Source: Chloroflexota bacterium (lineage in GTDB: Bacteria > Chloroflexota > Dehalococcoidia > UBA2985). Taken from it: a stretch of 61,462 bases of DNA. Under the pieces are notes generated by a model. The model searched no databases and had not been told where the DNA came from. It saw nothing but the letters and a program-made list of their open reading frames with translations. Within the stretch, counting starts at the first letter, position 1. The number at the start of each line of letters is the position of its first letter. The position numbers and the translations under genes were made by a program. The stretch spans positions 1 through 61,462 of the forward strand of contig JACQTZ010000023.1 in the NCBI GenBank assembly GCA_016210515.1, in the 5' to 3' direction. This document shows, in pieces, positions 8,961-18,682 of the stretch.

Positions 8961-9161
8961 CGCTGATACTGGAGACGCTCAAGTCTCGGCGACGAAAACG
9001 CAAGTACCGCCTCGGGCTGCGGCGTCGCACATTGGCTTCAAGCACATGGAGGTGCGACTTCAGGCAGCCCGTTTTTTTGCCCTTGGGGGGCTGGCAACAA
9101 CGCTGGTTCCCTCGGTAGTAGGCCTTGGCCGTGGCTGATTACAAGAGGAGGTTGTTAGCGA
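8961..9161 (+). promoter_or_regulatory. Structured leader of the CODH/ACS operon
   Basis: The roughly 200-base untranslated leader contains a small hairpin GAGAC/GTCTC (8972-8987) and a segment GCGACG (8989-8994) able to pair with CGTCGC (9023-9028). That pairing would disrupt the terminator hairpin below it. I do not recognise a known riboswitch class. The rest of the 8745-9161 gap shows no convincing gene. Confidence 0.5.
9014..9078 (+). terminator. Nested intrinsic terminator/attenuator before cooS
   Basis: Outer stem GGGCTGC (9014-9020) with GCAGCCC (9064-9070), inner stem GTCGCAC (9024-9030) with GTGCGAC (9052-9058), then G and seven T. It lies between the predicted promoter and cooS, so it could attenuate the operon. 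It may also end read-through from fdhA. Confidence 0.75.
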
Positions 9162-11123
9162 ATGGTTAGCAAGAACGATAGCCCCATGAGTATTGACCCC
9201 GCCGCCGTAGAGATGCTGGAACTGGCCGAGGCCAATGAGTATACAACGGCCTTCAGCCGGGCCAGGAATCTGGCGCCTTGTCCCATTGGGGTGAATGGCC
9301 TGTGCTGCCGTATGTGTTTCATGGGCCCGTGCCGATTCGTACCCAGAAGGGGCCAGAACATTGAGGAGTTGACCGGCGTCTGTGGAGCTACCGCGGCCAC
9401 CGTGGTTGCCAGGAACTTCGCCCGCATGGTCGCAGGAGGAGCCGCCGCCCACTCGGACCACGGACGCGACATGGCCCTGGTCCTGCTGGCTGCGGCCAAG
9501 GGAGAAGCGAAGGGCTACAAGGTCAAGGACGAAGAGAAACTTGACAAGGTAGCCCACCTTCTGGGGATCGAGGCCCATGACCGCCCGATTGCAGACGTGG
9601 CCAAGGACGTGGCTGAGAAGGCTCTGAGCAACTTCGGCCAACAAACGGGAGAGATTACCTACGCCTCCAGGGCTCCCAAGCGCCGCCAGGAGCTATGGCG
9701 ACGCTTGAACCTTATACCCCGGGGCATTGACCGCGAAATAGTGGAGACCATGCACCGTACGGGCATGGGAACCGACCAGGACCCTGAACACGTCCTGCTG
9801 CACACCCTTAAAGCATCCATGACCGATGGCTGGGGCGGCTCCATGCTGGGCACAGACATAACCGATATTCTCTTCGGCACCCCCAGACCCCGCACATCCC
9901 AGGCCAACCTGGGAGTCCTCAAGGATGACCAGGTCAATGTGGTAATACACGGCCACGATCCCACGCTGTCAGCACAGATAGCCGAGATAGCAAAGGAACC
10001 CGAGCTCATTGCGTACGCCAGGTCCAAGGGGGCAAAGGGAATCAACCTGGCAGGGATCTGCTGCACCTCCAACGAGGTACTGGCACGCCAGGGTGTGCCC
10101 TCAGCGGGTAACATGCTCCACCAGGAGTTGGCCATCCTCACGGGCTCTGTGGAGGCCATGATTGTGGATGTCCAGTGCACCATGGAAGCACTGACGGGGG
10201 CGGCGAAACATTTCCACACAAAACTCATCACCACATCGCCCAAGGCAAGATTTGAAGGAACTACCCACATTGAGATGGAGCCGCACAACGCTCCGGAGGT
10301 AGCCAGGCTTATCCTCCGCACTGCCATAGATAACTACCCCAACCGCCAGGCCGACCGCGTTCACATTCCCAGCCAGTTCAGCGATCTGGTGGCAGGCTTC
10401 TCTCACGAGTACATCAACTATATGCAGGGTGGCTCCTATCGCGGCTCTTTCCGCCCCCTGAACGACGCCATCATGTCGGGAAGGATACGGGGCGCCGCTG
10501 GGGTGGTGGGCTGCAACAACCCGCGAGTGACCCAGGACCAGGGGATCATGTACCAGATCAGGGAGCTCATCAAGAACGACGTGCTGGTAGTGGTCACAGG
10601 ATGCGGCGCTATAGCCGCAGGAAAGCACGGGTTCCTGACACCTGAGATAATGGAACAGGCAGGGAAGGGCCTCAAAGAAGTATGCGAAGCGGTGGGAATT
10701 CCCCCCGTTCTCCATGTAGGCTCCTGCGTAGACAACTCCCGCATTCTGACGGTGCTGAGTCAGATGGTGGAAGAGGGCGGCCTGGGAGATGACATCAGTG
10801 ACCTGCCCGCAGTGGGCCTCTGCCCTGAGTGGATGAACGAGAAGGCCCTGTCCATCGCCTGCTACTTCGTGGCTTCCGGGGCCTACGTTCTCTTTGGAGT
10901 AGGTTCTCCCGTGTCTGGTAGCCCCAAGGTGGTAGACCTGATGACCCGGGGCTGGGAAGAGACGGTGGGTGGGAAGCTGGAGTTTGAGCCAGATATGGAA
11001 AAGACACTTCAGAAGGCGCTGGCCCACATAGACGCCAAGCGACGGGCTTTGAAGCTAGAGGAGTACGATCCCAACCGATACGGCCAGAGCGGTGACGCTC
11101 GGCTTGCGGGGGCCAGAGCATAA
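9162..11123 (+). CDS. cooS: Anaerobic carbon monoxide dehydrogenase catalytic subunit
   Basis: 653 residues, the usual length of CooS/AcsA. N-terminal cysteines for the B and D clusters are at 40, 48, 49, 52, 57 and 74. The acid-base histidines are in HSDHGRD (97-103). C-cluster ligands appear in GICCTSNE, VDVQCTME, GVVGCNNPRV, VTGCGAIAAGKHG and HVGSCVDNS. It interconverts CO2 and CO on a Ni-Fe-S centre and, paired with the next gene, channels CO to acetyl-CoA synthase. AGAGGAGG precedes the ATG. It is the first gene of a long co-directional operon. Confidence 0.97.
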   Translation: MVSKNDSPMSIDPAAVEMLELAEANEYTTAFSRARNLAPCPIGVNGLCCRMCFMGPCRFVPRRGQNIEELTGVCGATAATVVARNFARMVAGGAAAHSDHGRDMALVLLAAAKGEAKGYKVKDEEKLDKVAHLLGIEAHDRPIADVAKDVAEKALSNFGQQTGEITYASRAPKRRQELWRRLNLIPRGIDREIVETMHRTGMGTDQDPEHVLLHTLKASMTDGWGGSMLGTDITDILFGTPRPRTSQANLGVLKDDQVNVVIHGHDPTLSAQIAEIAKEPELIAYARSKGAKGINLAGICCTSNEVLARQGVPSAGNMLHQELAILTGSVEAMIVDVQCTMEALTGAAKHFHTKLITTSPKARFEGTTHIEMEPHNAPEVARLILRTAIDNYPNRQADRVHIPSQFSDLVAGFSHEYINYMQGGSYRGSFRPLNDAIMSGRIRGAAGVVGCNNPRVTQDQGIMYQIRELIKNDVLVVVTGCGAIAAGKHGFLTPEIMEQAGKGLKEVCEAVGIPPVLHVGSCVDNSRILTVLSQMVEEGGLGDDISDLPAVGLCPEWMNEKALSIACYFVASGAYVLFGVGSPVSGSPKVVDLMTRGWEETVGGKLEFEPDMEKTLQKALAHIDAKRRALKLEEYDPNRYGQSGDARLAGARA

Positions 11124-11173
11124 AGAAGGCTCAGGCAACAACATAGAGGCAATTTCTACATAAGGGGGATGCG

Positions 11174-13498
11174 GTGTCCAGATATATCGCGACACGAGCT
11201 ATCAGGGGAGCAAACGCCATTGTAGCGGAGGCGGAAAAGACGCTGGATAAGGCTATCAAGGAGATGGGGCCTCAGACGCCCGTCGCCTTCACCAACACGG
11301 CCTATTTCCTGCCCACCATATACGGCTATACGGGCGTAAAAGTTGAAACCCTGGGCGACATGGTGCCCATCATGAAGAAGGCGCGGTCCATGTTAACCAC
11401 GACACCCCCCGACAAGCTCTGGCTGCCCTACCTGGGAGAGACCCTGGATGCAGGCGTGGCCACCCTCTTCGCCGAGGAGATTATCGAAGGAGTCCGCTTC
11501 GTGCGGAAGGAGCAACCTGAGCGGATGCCCCTGGACGGCATCCGGGTTGCCACAGCAGAAGTGAGCGGCGCTTTTACCTCCCCAGATGAAAACGTAGCGG
11601 CGACTCAGACCGCGGGCGGACGAGGGAACGGGCACTACGTCCTGAACGGCCCAATCGATGACATCCAGCTCCGCACCTGGGGGATACAGCTGGTGGATGG
11701 ACGTATGCCCGGCTTTGCCGCCATCGTCGGCTGCGCCAAGTCCAACGAGGTCGCGGTGAGAATCGTCCGAGAGCTTCAGCGGCGCGGCATCCTCATCTTC
11801 CTTTGCGGCAACGTCAACGGACGCAGCATCATCCATCAGCTCCTGGAAGAAGGAGTGCAGCTGGGATACGACACCTATACAGTCCCCTTTGGCACAGATA
11901 CCATCTCTGCCATCTACCCCCTGGGATTCGCCACCCGCTCCGCCCTCACCTTTGGCGGCATGACTGGTGGCCAGGCCCGGGACATTCTCCTGTACAACAA
12001 GAACCGGGTCTTTGCCTTTGTCCTGGCCCTGGGTGAGGTGGACGACCTTAAGTACGCCACCGCCGCCGGAGCCATAACCTACGGCTTCCCCGTCATAGCC
12101 GATACCCTTATCCCTCAAATCCTGCCCACGGGTATAACCACCTACGAGCACGTGGTCAGCATGCCCTTTGACGAGATTGAAGGGAAAGACGACCTGGAGC
12201 GGGCCGACAGGCTGGTACAGCGGTGCATCGAGGTCCGAGGGGTCAAGATTCAGACCACCGCCGTAGACATCCCCGTGGCCTATGGCCCTGCCTTCGAGGG
12301 AGAGATCGTCCGCCGAGACGCCATGCAGTCGGAGTTCGGCGGCCCCAGGGGTACCTGCTTTGAGATACTGCAAATGATGGACTCCGACGATGTGCAGGAC
12401 GGCCGGGTGGAGGTGGTAGGCCCCGACCTGGATGCCTTTGAGGTGGGGACCAACATCCCCCTGGGTATAATGGTGAAGGTGGCAGGCCGCAGGATGCAAG
12501 AGGACTTCGAGCCCGTCCTGGAGCGTCAGATTCACCACATGATTAACGGTGCAGAGGGTGTGCAGCACATCGGGCAGCGGGATATCACCTGGATCCGTAT
12601 CTCCATAAACACCTTTGGACGCGGCTTCCGGCTCCGCCACCTGGGCAATATCATCCATGCCAGGCTCCACGCAGGCTTCTCCGCCATCGTGGACAAGGTT
12701 CAGGTGACGCTGTATACCGAGCGACAGAAGGTGGAGGAGTTTAGAGAGGCAGCTCGCGAGGTGTACCAGGCGCGCAACCTCAAGACGTCCAACCTTACCG
12801 ACGAGTCGGTGGACACCTTCTACAGCTGCACCCTGTGCCAGTCTTTCGCACCCAGCCACGTCTGCATCATCAACCCCGAGCGGGTCGGGCTATGTGGAGC
12901 CTACAACTGGCTGGACTGCAAGGCTTCCTATGAGCTCAACCCTACCGGGCCCAACCAGCCCATCCTCAAGAGAGGGCTTATAGATGCCGAGAAAGGGGAG
13001 TGGGAGTCCGCCAACGACTTCCTGTATCAGCACTCCAACTCCACATTCCGCCGGTTGACCCTTTACTCCATCATGGACGCTCCCATGACCGCCTGTGGCT
13101 GTTTTGAGTGCATCATGATGCTCATCCCAGAGGTCAACGGATTCATGGTAGTCTCACGAGATGACCCCAGCATGACCCCAGCAGGGATGAAGTTCTCCAC
13201 CCTGGCCGGGGTAGCCGGCGGTGGCCAGCAGAGTCCCGGCATGATGGGCCATGGCAAGTACTACCTGCTAAGCAAGAAGTTCATCCCCAAGGAGGGCGGC
13301 CTCAAGCGAGTGGTGTGGATGTCCGCCAACCTGAAGGAGAGCATGGGACCGGAGCTCCGGGAGGCGTGCAAGCGCATAGGGGTGCCGGACCTGCTGGACA
13401 AGATCCCGGATGGGAACTCGGTCACCACCGTGGAGCAGCTCATGGCTTACCTCCAGGAGGTGGGACATCCGGTGCTCACCATGGAATCCCTCATCTAG
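11174..13498 (+). CDS. acsB: CO-methylating acetyl-CoA synthase
   Basis: 774 residues, full bacterial three-domain form including the N-terminal CODH-docking domain, slightly longer than the Moorella enzyme. The A-cluster cysteines are Cys552-x2-Cys555-x8-Cys564-x9-Cys574 (CTLCQSFAPSHVC), and the distal nickel is held by Cys641-Gly-Cys643 (TACGCFEC). It joins CO, the methyl group of the corrinoid protein and CoA into acetyl-CoA. The start is GTG, with AAGGGGGA upstream. The product shows no missing ligand. Confidence 0.97.
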   Translation: MSRYIATRAIRGANAIVAEAEKTLDKAIKEMGPQTPVAFTNTAYFLPTIYGYTGVKVETLGDMVPIMKKARSMLTTTPPDKLWLPYLGETLDAGVATLFAEEIIEGVRFVRKEQPERMPLDGIRVATAEVSGAFTSPDENVAATQTAGGRGNGHYVLNGPIDDIQLRTWGIQLVDGRMPGFAAIVGCAKSNEVAVRIVRELQRRGILIFLCGNVNGRSIIHQLLEEGVQLGYDTYTVPFGTDTISAIYPLGFATRSALTFGGMTGGQARDILLYNKNRVFAFVLALGEVDDLKYATAAGAITYGFPVIADTLIPQILPTGITTYEHVVSMPFDEIEGKDDLERADRLVQRCIEVRGVKIQTTAVDIPVAYGPAFEGEIVRRDAMQSEFGGPRGTCFEILQMMDSDDVQDGRVEVVGPDLDAFEVGTNIPLGIMVKVAGRRMQEDFEPVLERQIHHMINGAEGVQHIGQRDITWIRISINTFGRGFRLRHLGNIIHARLHAGFSAIVDKVQVTLYTERQKVEEFREAAREVYQARNLKTSNLTDESVDTFYSCTLCQSFAPSHVCIINPERVGLCGAYNWLDCKASYELNPTGPNQPILKRGLIDAEKGEWESANDFLYQHSNSTFRRLTLYSIMDAPMTACGCFECIMMLIPEVNGFMVVSRDDPSMTPAGMKFSTLAGVAGGGQQSPGMMGHGKYYLLSKKFIPKEGGLKRVVWMSANLKESMGPELREACKRIGVPDLLDKIPDGNSVTTVEQLMAYLQEVGHPVLTMESLI

Positions 13499-13526
13499 CC
13501 CGCTGGACAGCCAAGGAGGACATTAG

Positions 13527-14480
13527 ATGACCACGATTCAAGTGCCCACCACCAAATGGGCTGGAAAGGTGGGGGAACTCACCCTGGGTGGCGTATCCCG
13601 CAAGAAGGTAGTGGTGGGAGGCGAGACCACCCTGCCCTTCTTGCACTTTGAAGGCTCTATACCTAACGCTCCGGCCATCGCCATCGACATCGAGGACGTG
13701 GCTCCCAAGGGGTGGTCTCCTGTGCTGGAGGCCGTCTGGGGCGACGTCTGGAGCCAGGGGCCAGCGGCCTGGGCGCGCAAGGCCGTGGCCATGGGAGCCG
13801 ACATCGTGGCATTGACCCTGCGCAGCGCAGACCCCGACCTGGGGAATACCGGGGCCGCCGAGGCTGTAAAGACGGTGAAGGCAGTCCTGGCAGCGGTGGA
13901 CGTGCCCCTCATCGTCTACGGCCCAGGCGTGGCTGAAAAGGACAACGCTGTGCTGGTGGCAGTCGCCGACGCCACCTCTGGACAGCGGCTGGCGCTGGGC
14001 CTGTGCGAGGACAAGAACTACCGCACTATTGTGGCCACCTGCATGGCCAATGGCCACGTGGTCATTCCCAACACGCCCATCGACATCAATCTAGCTAAAC
14101 AACTGAACATCCTTATCACGGACATGGGCTTTCCCCGAGACCGGATTCTGATGGACCCCACCACGGGTTCCCTGGGCTACGGCCTGGAGTACGTATACTC
14201 GGTGATGGAACGCCTTCGAGTAGCGGCCCTCCAGGGAGACTCCATGACCGCCATGCCCATGATTCTCAACCCGGGCCGGGAGGGGTGGCGTTTCAAGGAA
14301 GCCAAGACCGCGGAGGGAGTCCCAGCCGAGTGGGGTGGATTAGAGGGACGCGGGATTGCATGGGAGGCAACCACAGCCATAGCGCTCCTACAGGCTGGCG
14401 CTGACATTCTGGTGTTGCGCCACCCCAAGACACTGGGGCTGGTGAAGGGAGCCATTGCCAGCCTGATGGCCACAACTTAA
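13527..14480 (+). CDS. acsD: Corrinoid iron-sulfur protein, small subunit
   Basis: 317 residues, TIM-barrel protein of the CdhD/AcsD family. Recognisable segments are VGGETTLPFLHFEG, ADIVALTLRSADPD, VIPNTPIDINLAKQLN, DPTTGSLGYGLEYVYSVMER and GADILVLRHPKTL. It pairs with AcsC to carry the methyl group on cobalamin between AcsE and AcsB. GGAGG lies upstream of the ATG. The gene sits 28 bp after acsB. Confidence 0.96.
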   Translation: MTTIQVPTTKWAGKVGELTLGGVSRKKVVVGGETTLPFLHFEGSIPNAPAIAIDIEDVAPKGWSPVLEAVWGDVWSQGPAAWARKAVAMGADIVALTLRSADPDLGNTGAAEAVKTVKAVLAAVDVPLIVYGPGVAEKDNAVLVAVADATSGQRLALGLCEDKNYRTIVATCMANGHVVIPNTPIDINLAKQLNILITDMGFPRDRILMDPTTGSLGYGLEYVYSVMERLRVAALQGDSMTAMPMILNPGREGWRFKEAKTAEGVPAEWGGLEGRGIAWEATTAIALLQAGADILVLRHPKTLGLVKGAIASLMATT

Positions 14481-14498
14481 CGCGGCGAGGTAAATGTC

Positions 14499-15869
14499 AT
14501 GCCACTATCCGGACTTGAAATCTATAAACTTCTGCCCAAGACCAACTGCAAGGAGTGTGGTTTCCCCACCTGCCTGGCCTTTGCCATGAGGCTGGCCCAG
14601 CAGGGAGTAGAGCTTTCTGCCTGCAAGTATGTCTCGGAGGAGTCCAAGCAGGCCCTGGCCGCTTCCTCCCGCCCGCCCATCCAACAGGTTACCGTGGGCA
14701 CGGGAAAGCGGGCCTTCACCGTGGGCAACGAGGTGGCCATGTTCCGCCACGAGAAGACCTTCTACAACCCTACGGCACTGGCGGTGCGGGTGAAGACGTC
14801 GCAGCCCAGGAATGACGTTGCAGCCCTCGTTTCGGCGTTGAACGTCTATCGCGTGGAACGGGTGGGCATCGACATGAGGCTCAATGCCATAGCCATCGAC
14901 GACGCGGATGGCAATCCCGCCACCTTTGCCTCTTGCGTGGAGCAGGTCGCATCGGCCACCGATATGCCCCTCATTCTGATATCCAAGAACCCCGCGGTGA
15001 TGGAGGCGGGCCTGGCCAAGGCTGGAAACAGCCGTCCCCTCATCTACTCTGCCAACGCAGAGAACGTGGCCAAAATGGCCGCCCTGGCCAAGCAGTACAA
15101 GTGTCCCCTGGCGGTCTACGGCAGCGACCTCTCCCAGGTGGCAGGGGTGGCGGACCAGGCCAACAAGGCTGGCGTAGAAGACCTGGTCCTGGACCCCGGG
15201 GCGCGGAGCTTTGGCGAAACCCTGACCCGCTTTACCCAGATTCGCCGCCTGGCGCTCAGGGACAAGGTACGCCAGGTAGGCTACCCGGTCATAGCCTTCC
15301 CAGGAGAAGGCGCCTGCTCTCCTGAAGAGGAGACTGTCCTGGCAGGCCAGTCCATCGCCAAGTACGCCAGCATCGTGGTGCTGGACCATTTCGCACCCAA
15401 CCACGCCTACCCACTGATGACCCTGCGACAGAACATCTACACCGACCCCCAGAAGCCCATCCAGGTGGCGCCCGGCGTCTATCCCATCCGAGACCCCGGC
15501 AAAGACAGCCCTGTGCTGGTCACCACCAACTTCTCCCTCACCTACTTCTCGGTCGCAGGCGAGGTGGAGGGCAGCGGCATTCCGGCCTGGCTCGTCATCT
15601 GTGATACCGACGGGCTGTCGGTCCTCACCTCCTGGGCCGCAGGAAAGTTCCACGGCGAAAAGATTGCCAAGACCGTCACCAGCCATGAGGTTGGCGCACG
15701 GGTGAACCACCGCCTAGTGGTGATTCCCGGTGCCGTGGCAGTGATCTCTGGAGAGACGCAGGAGGAGCTGTCCGGCTGGACGGTCCTGGTGGGACCACGA
15801 GAGAGCATAGACATTCCTAGCTATCTGAAAAACGTCTGGGCCACCCGGTTTCAGGAGGCCATGAGGTAG
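14499..15869 (+). CDS. acsC: Corrinoid iron-sulfur protein, large subunit
   Basis: 456 residues. The N-terminal [4Fe-4S] domain has Cys17, Cys20, Cys25 and Cys42 (NCKECGFPTC...SACKY), the low-potential cluster that reactivates Co(I). A TIM barrel and a C-terminal cobalamin-binding region follow. The C-terminal part includes TNFSLTYFSVAGEV and WAAGKFHGEKIAK, typical of AcsC/CdhE. It accepts the methyl group from methyl-THF through AcsE and donates it to AcsB. It lies 18 bp behind acsD and is certainly co-transcribed. Confidence 0.96.
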   Translation: MPLSGLEIYKLLPKTNCKECGFPTCLAFAMRLAQQGVELSACKYVSEESKQALAASSRPPIQQVTVGTGKRAFTVGNEVAMFRHEKTFYNPTALAVRVKTSQPRNDVAALVSALNVYRVERVGIDMRLNAIAIDDADGNPATFASCVEQVASATDMPLILISKNPAVMEAGLAKAGNSRPLIYSANAENVAKMAALAKQYKCPLAVYGSDLSQVAGVADQANKAGVEDLVLDPGARSFGETLTRFTQIRRLALRDKVRQVGYPVIAFPGEGACSPEEETVLAGQSIAKYASIVVLDHFAPNHAYPLMTLRQNIYTDPQKPIQVAPGVYPIRDPGKDSPVLVTTNFSLTYFSVAGEVEGSGIPAWLVICDTDGLSVLTSWAAGKFHGEKIAKTVTSHEVGARVNHRLVVIPGAVAVISGETQEELSGWTVLVGPRESIDIPSYLKNVWATRFQEAMR

Positions 15870-15885
15870 CAGCAGAGGGGTATGA

Positions 15886-17859
15886 GTGGAGAAGTCGCAC
15901 AGCACCGTCACCTTCCTGCCTGAAAACCGACAGTCCGTGGTGCCTGATGGCACCCTTCTCAACGAAGCTATCCGCCAGGCCGGCCTGGAAGCGGATATCC
16001 CCTGCGGCGGCCAGGGCAGGTGCGGCCGCTGCCTGGTACGCGTCGAAAGAGGCCAGGTGTGGAGGAGGCCCAACGCCCACATAACAGGCCAGCAGATTGC
16101 CCTGGGGTGGGCGCTCTCCTGCCAGACAGAGGTGAGAGGGGACGTAACCGCCTTCCTGATTCCCCAGAGGGTGAAGGCGAGGGTGGCTGTCTCAGGCGCG
16201 GCAAGTATCAAGGTATTGCGCAGGACCAGGCCACCTCGCGACCCCATCATCACCCAACACCTGGTTGAGCTTACCCCGCCAAGTCTTAAGAGCAATACCG
16301 CCGACCTGGAGCGGCTGCGACAGGCCCTGGCCAATGGCCCAGGCGTGAGCGACCTGGAGATTGACCTGTCCGTGGCACGGGGCCTGGATCAGACCCTGCG
16401 AGAGGGAAGCTGGCGGGTCACGGCTGTGGTAGAGCACTCACTCCATGGCAAGACTGCCCATCTGGTAGCAGTGCGGCCGGGCGATGCCGTGGGAGCCAGC
16501 CTGGGGGCCGCCGTGGACATCGGCACTACCACAGTAGCAGTTATCCTGGTAGACCTCCGGTCGGGCCGCATCATCGACACCGCCACCGGCTTCAACCGGC
16601 AGATATCCTGTGGCGAGGATGTGATATCGCGCATCGTCTACAGCCAGCGCGGCGACGGCCTGAGACACCTTCAACGATTGGTGCGAGAGACCATGAACGA
16701 CCTCATCACCGAGCTGTGCACCCGTCACGAGCTGGACCCCAGGCACATAGACCACATGGTGGTGGCAGGCAACACCACCATGAAGCACCTGTTCCTTGGC
16801 CTGAACCCCCGCTCCATACGGGAGGAGCCTTATGCCCCCCTGGCCACCAGTTTCCCCAGGGCCAGCGCCCTTGAGCTGGGGTTGAAGGCCAACCCCAGGG
16901 CCTCGGTCTACTGCGTACCATCGGTGGCGGCCTACGTTGGTGGGGATGTCACCGCCGGAGTCCTGAGCTCCCGCCTCTACAAGCAACGAGGACTGGCCCT
17001 TTTCATGGACATAGGCACCAACGGCGAGATGGTGCTGGGCAATTCCGACTGGATGGCAGCCTGCGCGTGCAGCGCTGGCCCCGCCTTTGAGGGAGCGGGG
17101 GTGCAGTGTGGCATGCGGGCGACCACAGGCGCTATAGAAGACGTGATTATCAACTACCACACCCTGGAGCCGACCCTGCGAGTCATCGGTGGTGGAGCGC
17201 CCAGGGGAATTTGCGGCTCCGGGATGATCGCCGCCCTGGGAGAGATGTTCGTTACCGGCATACTGGACAAGATGGGGCGGTTCGACGCCACCATCCAGCG
17301 TGGCCAGGGGAACGGACGGCGTCGCATCGTGTCCACAGACCACGGCCTTGCCTACGTCCTGGCATGGGCATCGGAGTCAGGCACGGGCGAAGACATCCTT
17401 CTCACCGAGGTGGACATCAATAGTCTCATACGCACCAAGGGTGCCATCTACGCCGGGGTGATGGTGATGCTGCGCTCCCTGGGCATTGACGTTAGAAACA
17501 TCGAAGCGGTGCTCATTGGAGGCGGCTTTGGACAGCACATCAACGTGGAGAAGTCCATCCTCATCGGGCTGCTGCCCGACCTGCCCTGGGACAGGTTCCG
17601 CTTCCTGGGCAACACCTCCGCCCTGGGTGCCTACCAGGTCCTTATCTCCAGGCGGGCCCGGCGGCGGGCGGAAGACATCGCTGGTAGAGTGACCTACTTC
17701 GAGCTGGTGGCCGATAACTCCTTTATGAACGAGTTCACATCCAGTCTTTTCCTGCCACACACCGACATGGAATCGTTCCCTACTGTCAAAGACCTGCTGG
17801 CAAGCGCTTCAAAAGACGGCTTCCAGGCCGTCCCCGTGGAGGAGAGAGGAGAGCGATGA
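15886..17859 (+). CDS. acsV: Corrinoid-protein activator (RACo-like ASKHA ATPase with [2Fe-2S])
   Basis: 657 residues. The N-terminal plant-type [2Fe-2S] domain has CGGQGRCGRCLVRVE and a later cysteine (LSCQTE). After a linker domain comes an actin-like ATPase core with DIGTTTVAVILVDL, MDIGTNGEMVLG and GICGSGMIAALGEM. Proteins of this build reductively reactivate oxidised cobalamin in CFeSP at the cost of ATP. Position directly after acsC supports that role. The start is GTG preceded by GCAGAGGGG. The stop overlaps cooC by four bases. Confidence 0.92.
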   Translation: MEKSHSTVTFLPENRQSVVPDGTLLNEAIRQAGLEADIPCGGQGRCGRCLVRVERGQVWRRPNAHITGQQIALGWALSCQTEVRGDVTAFLIPQRVKARVAVSGAASIKVLRRTRPPRDPIITQHLVELTPPSLKSNTADLERLRQALANGPGVSDLEIDLSVARGLDQTLREGSWRVTAVVEHSLHGKTAHLVAVRPGDAVGASLGAAVDIGTTTVAVILVDLRSGRIIDTATGFNRQISCGEDVISRIVYSQRGDGLRHLQRLVRETMNDLITELCTRHELDPRHIDHMVVAGNTTMKHLFLGLNPRSIREEPYAPLATSFPRASALELGLKANPRASVYCVPSVAAYVGGDVTAGVLSSRLYKQRGLALFMDIGTNGEMVLGNSDWMAACACSAGPAFEGAGVQCGMRATTGAIEDVIINYHTLEPTLRVIGGGAPRGICGSGMIAALGEMFVTGILDKMGRFDATIQRGQGNGRRRIVSTDHGLAYVLAWASESGTGEDILLTEVDINSLIRTKGAIYAGVMVMLRSLGIDVRNIEAVLIGGGFGQHINVEKSILIGLLPDLPWDRFRFLGNTSALGAYQVLISRRARRRAEDIAGRVTYFELVADNSFMNEFTSSLFLPHTDMESFPTVKDLLASASKDGFQAVPVEERGER

Positions 17860-18671
17860 GCACAACTGTAGCAGTGGCTGGCAAGGGGGGCACAGGCAAG
17901 ACCACCATCTCCTCGCTGCTGGCAAAGCTCCTGGCCGAGAAGGGTACGGTGCTGGCCATAGACGCCGACCCCAGCGTGAACCTGTATATGGCCCTGGGCC
18001 TGGAGACGCCCTCGACCATAGGCGACATCCGTGAGGACCTCCTGGATGCCGCCCATCTGCCCCCGGGCATGAACAAGTACGAATACATGGACCTGGCCAT
18101 TCGCGGGGCACTGGTGGAGTCCAAGGGCATAGACCTGCTGGCCATGGGCAGGCCCGAAGGAGCGGGCTGCTACTGCGCGGCCAACCACATCCTTCGCCAG
18201 GCCATAGACAGTCTGGCCAACGCATACGACTACGTGGTCATCGACAATGAAGCGGGGATGGAGCACATCAGCCGCCAGACCACCAGGGATGTCAATACCC
18301 TCCTTCTGGTGTCCGACCCCACGGTTCGCGGTGTCACTGCGGCGGGGCGAATGCAGGAGCTGATCCAGGTTCTGCGCACCAAAGTAGACCAGATATACCT
18401 GGTGGTCAACAGGGTCAATGGGGCCATTCCGCCGGAGGTTGAGAAGACCATCAAGGAACAGGGGCTGTCGCTCCTGGCCACCATCCCCTCCGACGAAGGG
18501 GTGGGAGAGCTGGACGCCCTGGGCCGCCCCCTGGTGGAGCTGCCGTCCGACTCTCCGGTCAGGAAGGCGGTCCAGCAACTGGCCCACGACCTGGGACTGG
18601 CAAAGCTAGAGGAGCCGGTGAAGGCTGGCCTGCCCGCCAACCCGGCCAAATCAGGCATGGGAAAACCGTAA
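17856..18671 (+). CDS. cooC: CODH nickel-insertion accessory ATPase
   Basis: 271 residues, MinD-type P-loop protein. The deviant Walker A GKGGTGKTT is at 9-17, with IDADPSVNLYMALGL after it. A CxC pair (Cys105, Cys107 in GAGCYCAANH) binds metal in CooC proteins. VVIDNEAGMEHISR is the Walker B/switch region. It helps load nickel into CODH and possibly AcsB. ATGA overlap with the previous gene and 12 bp spacing to acsE show tight coupling. Confidence 0.94.
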   Translation: MSTTVAVAGKGGTGKTTISSLLAKLLAEKGTVLAIDADPSVNLYMALGLETPSTIGDIREDLLDAAHLPPGMNKYEYMDLAIRGALVESKGIDLLAMGRPEGAGCYCAANHILRQAIDSLANAYDYVVIDNEAGMEHISRQTTRDVNTLLLVSDPTVRGVTAAGRMQELIQVLRTKVDQIYLVVNRVNGAIPPEVEKTIKEQGLSLLATIPSDEGVGELDALGRPLVELPSDSPVRKAVQQLAHDLGLAKLEEPVKAGLPANPAKSGMGKP

Positions 18672-18682
18672 GGAGTAGTTCG

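Noticed and set aside
8961..9013. Known riboswitch (c-di-GMP-I, Moco, fluoride, cobalamin) in the cooS leader
   Set aside because: Short similar words occur (ACGCAA, for example), but none of the conserved core patterns is complete by eye.
8815..9138. 107-codon reading frame in the cooS leader
   Set aside because: It covers the promoter and the terminator hairpin and has no family resemblance.
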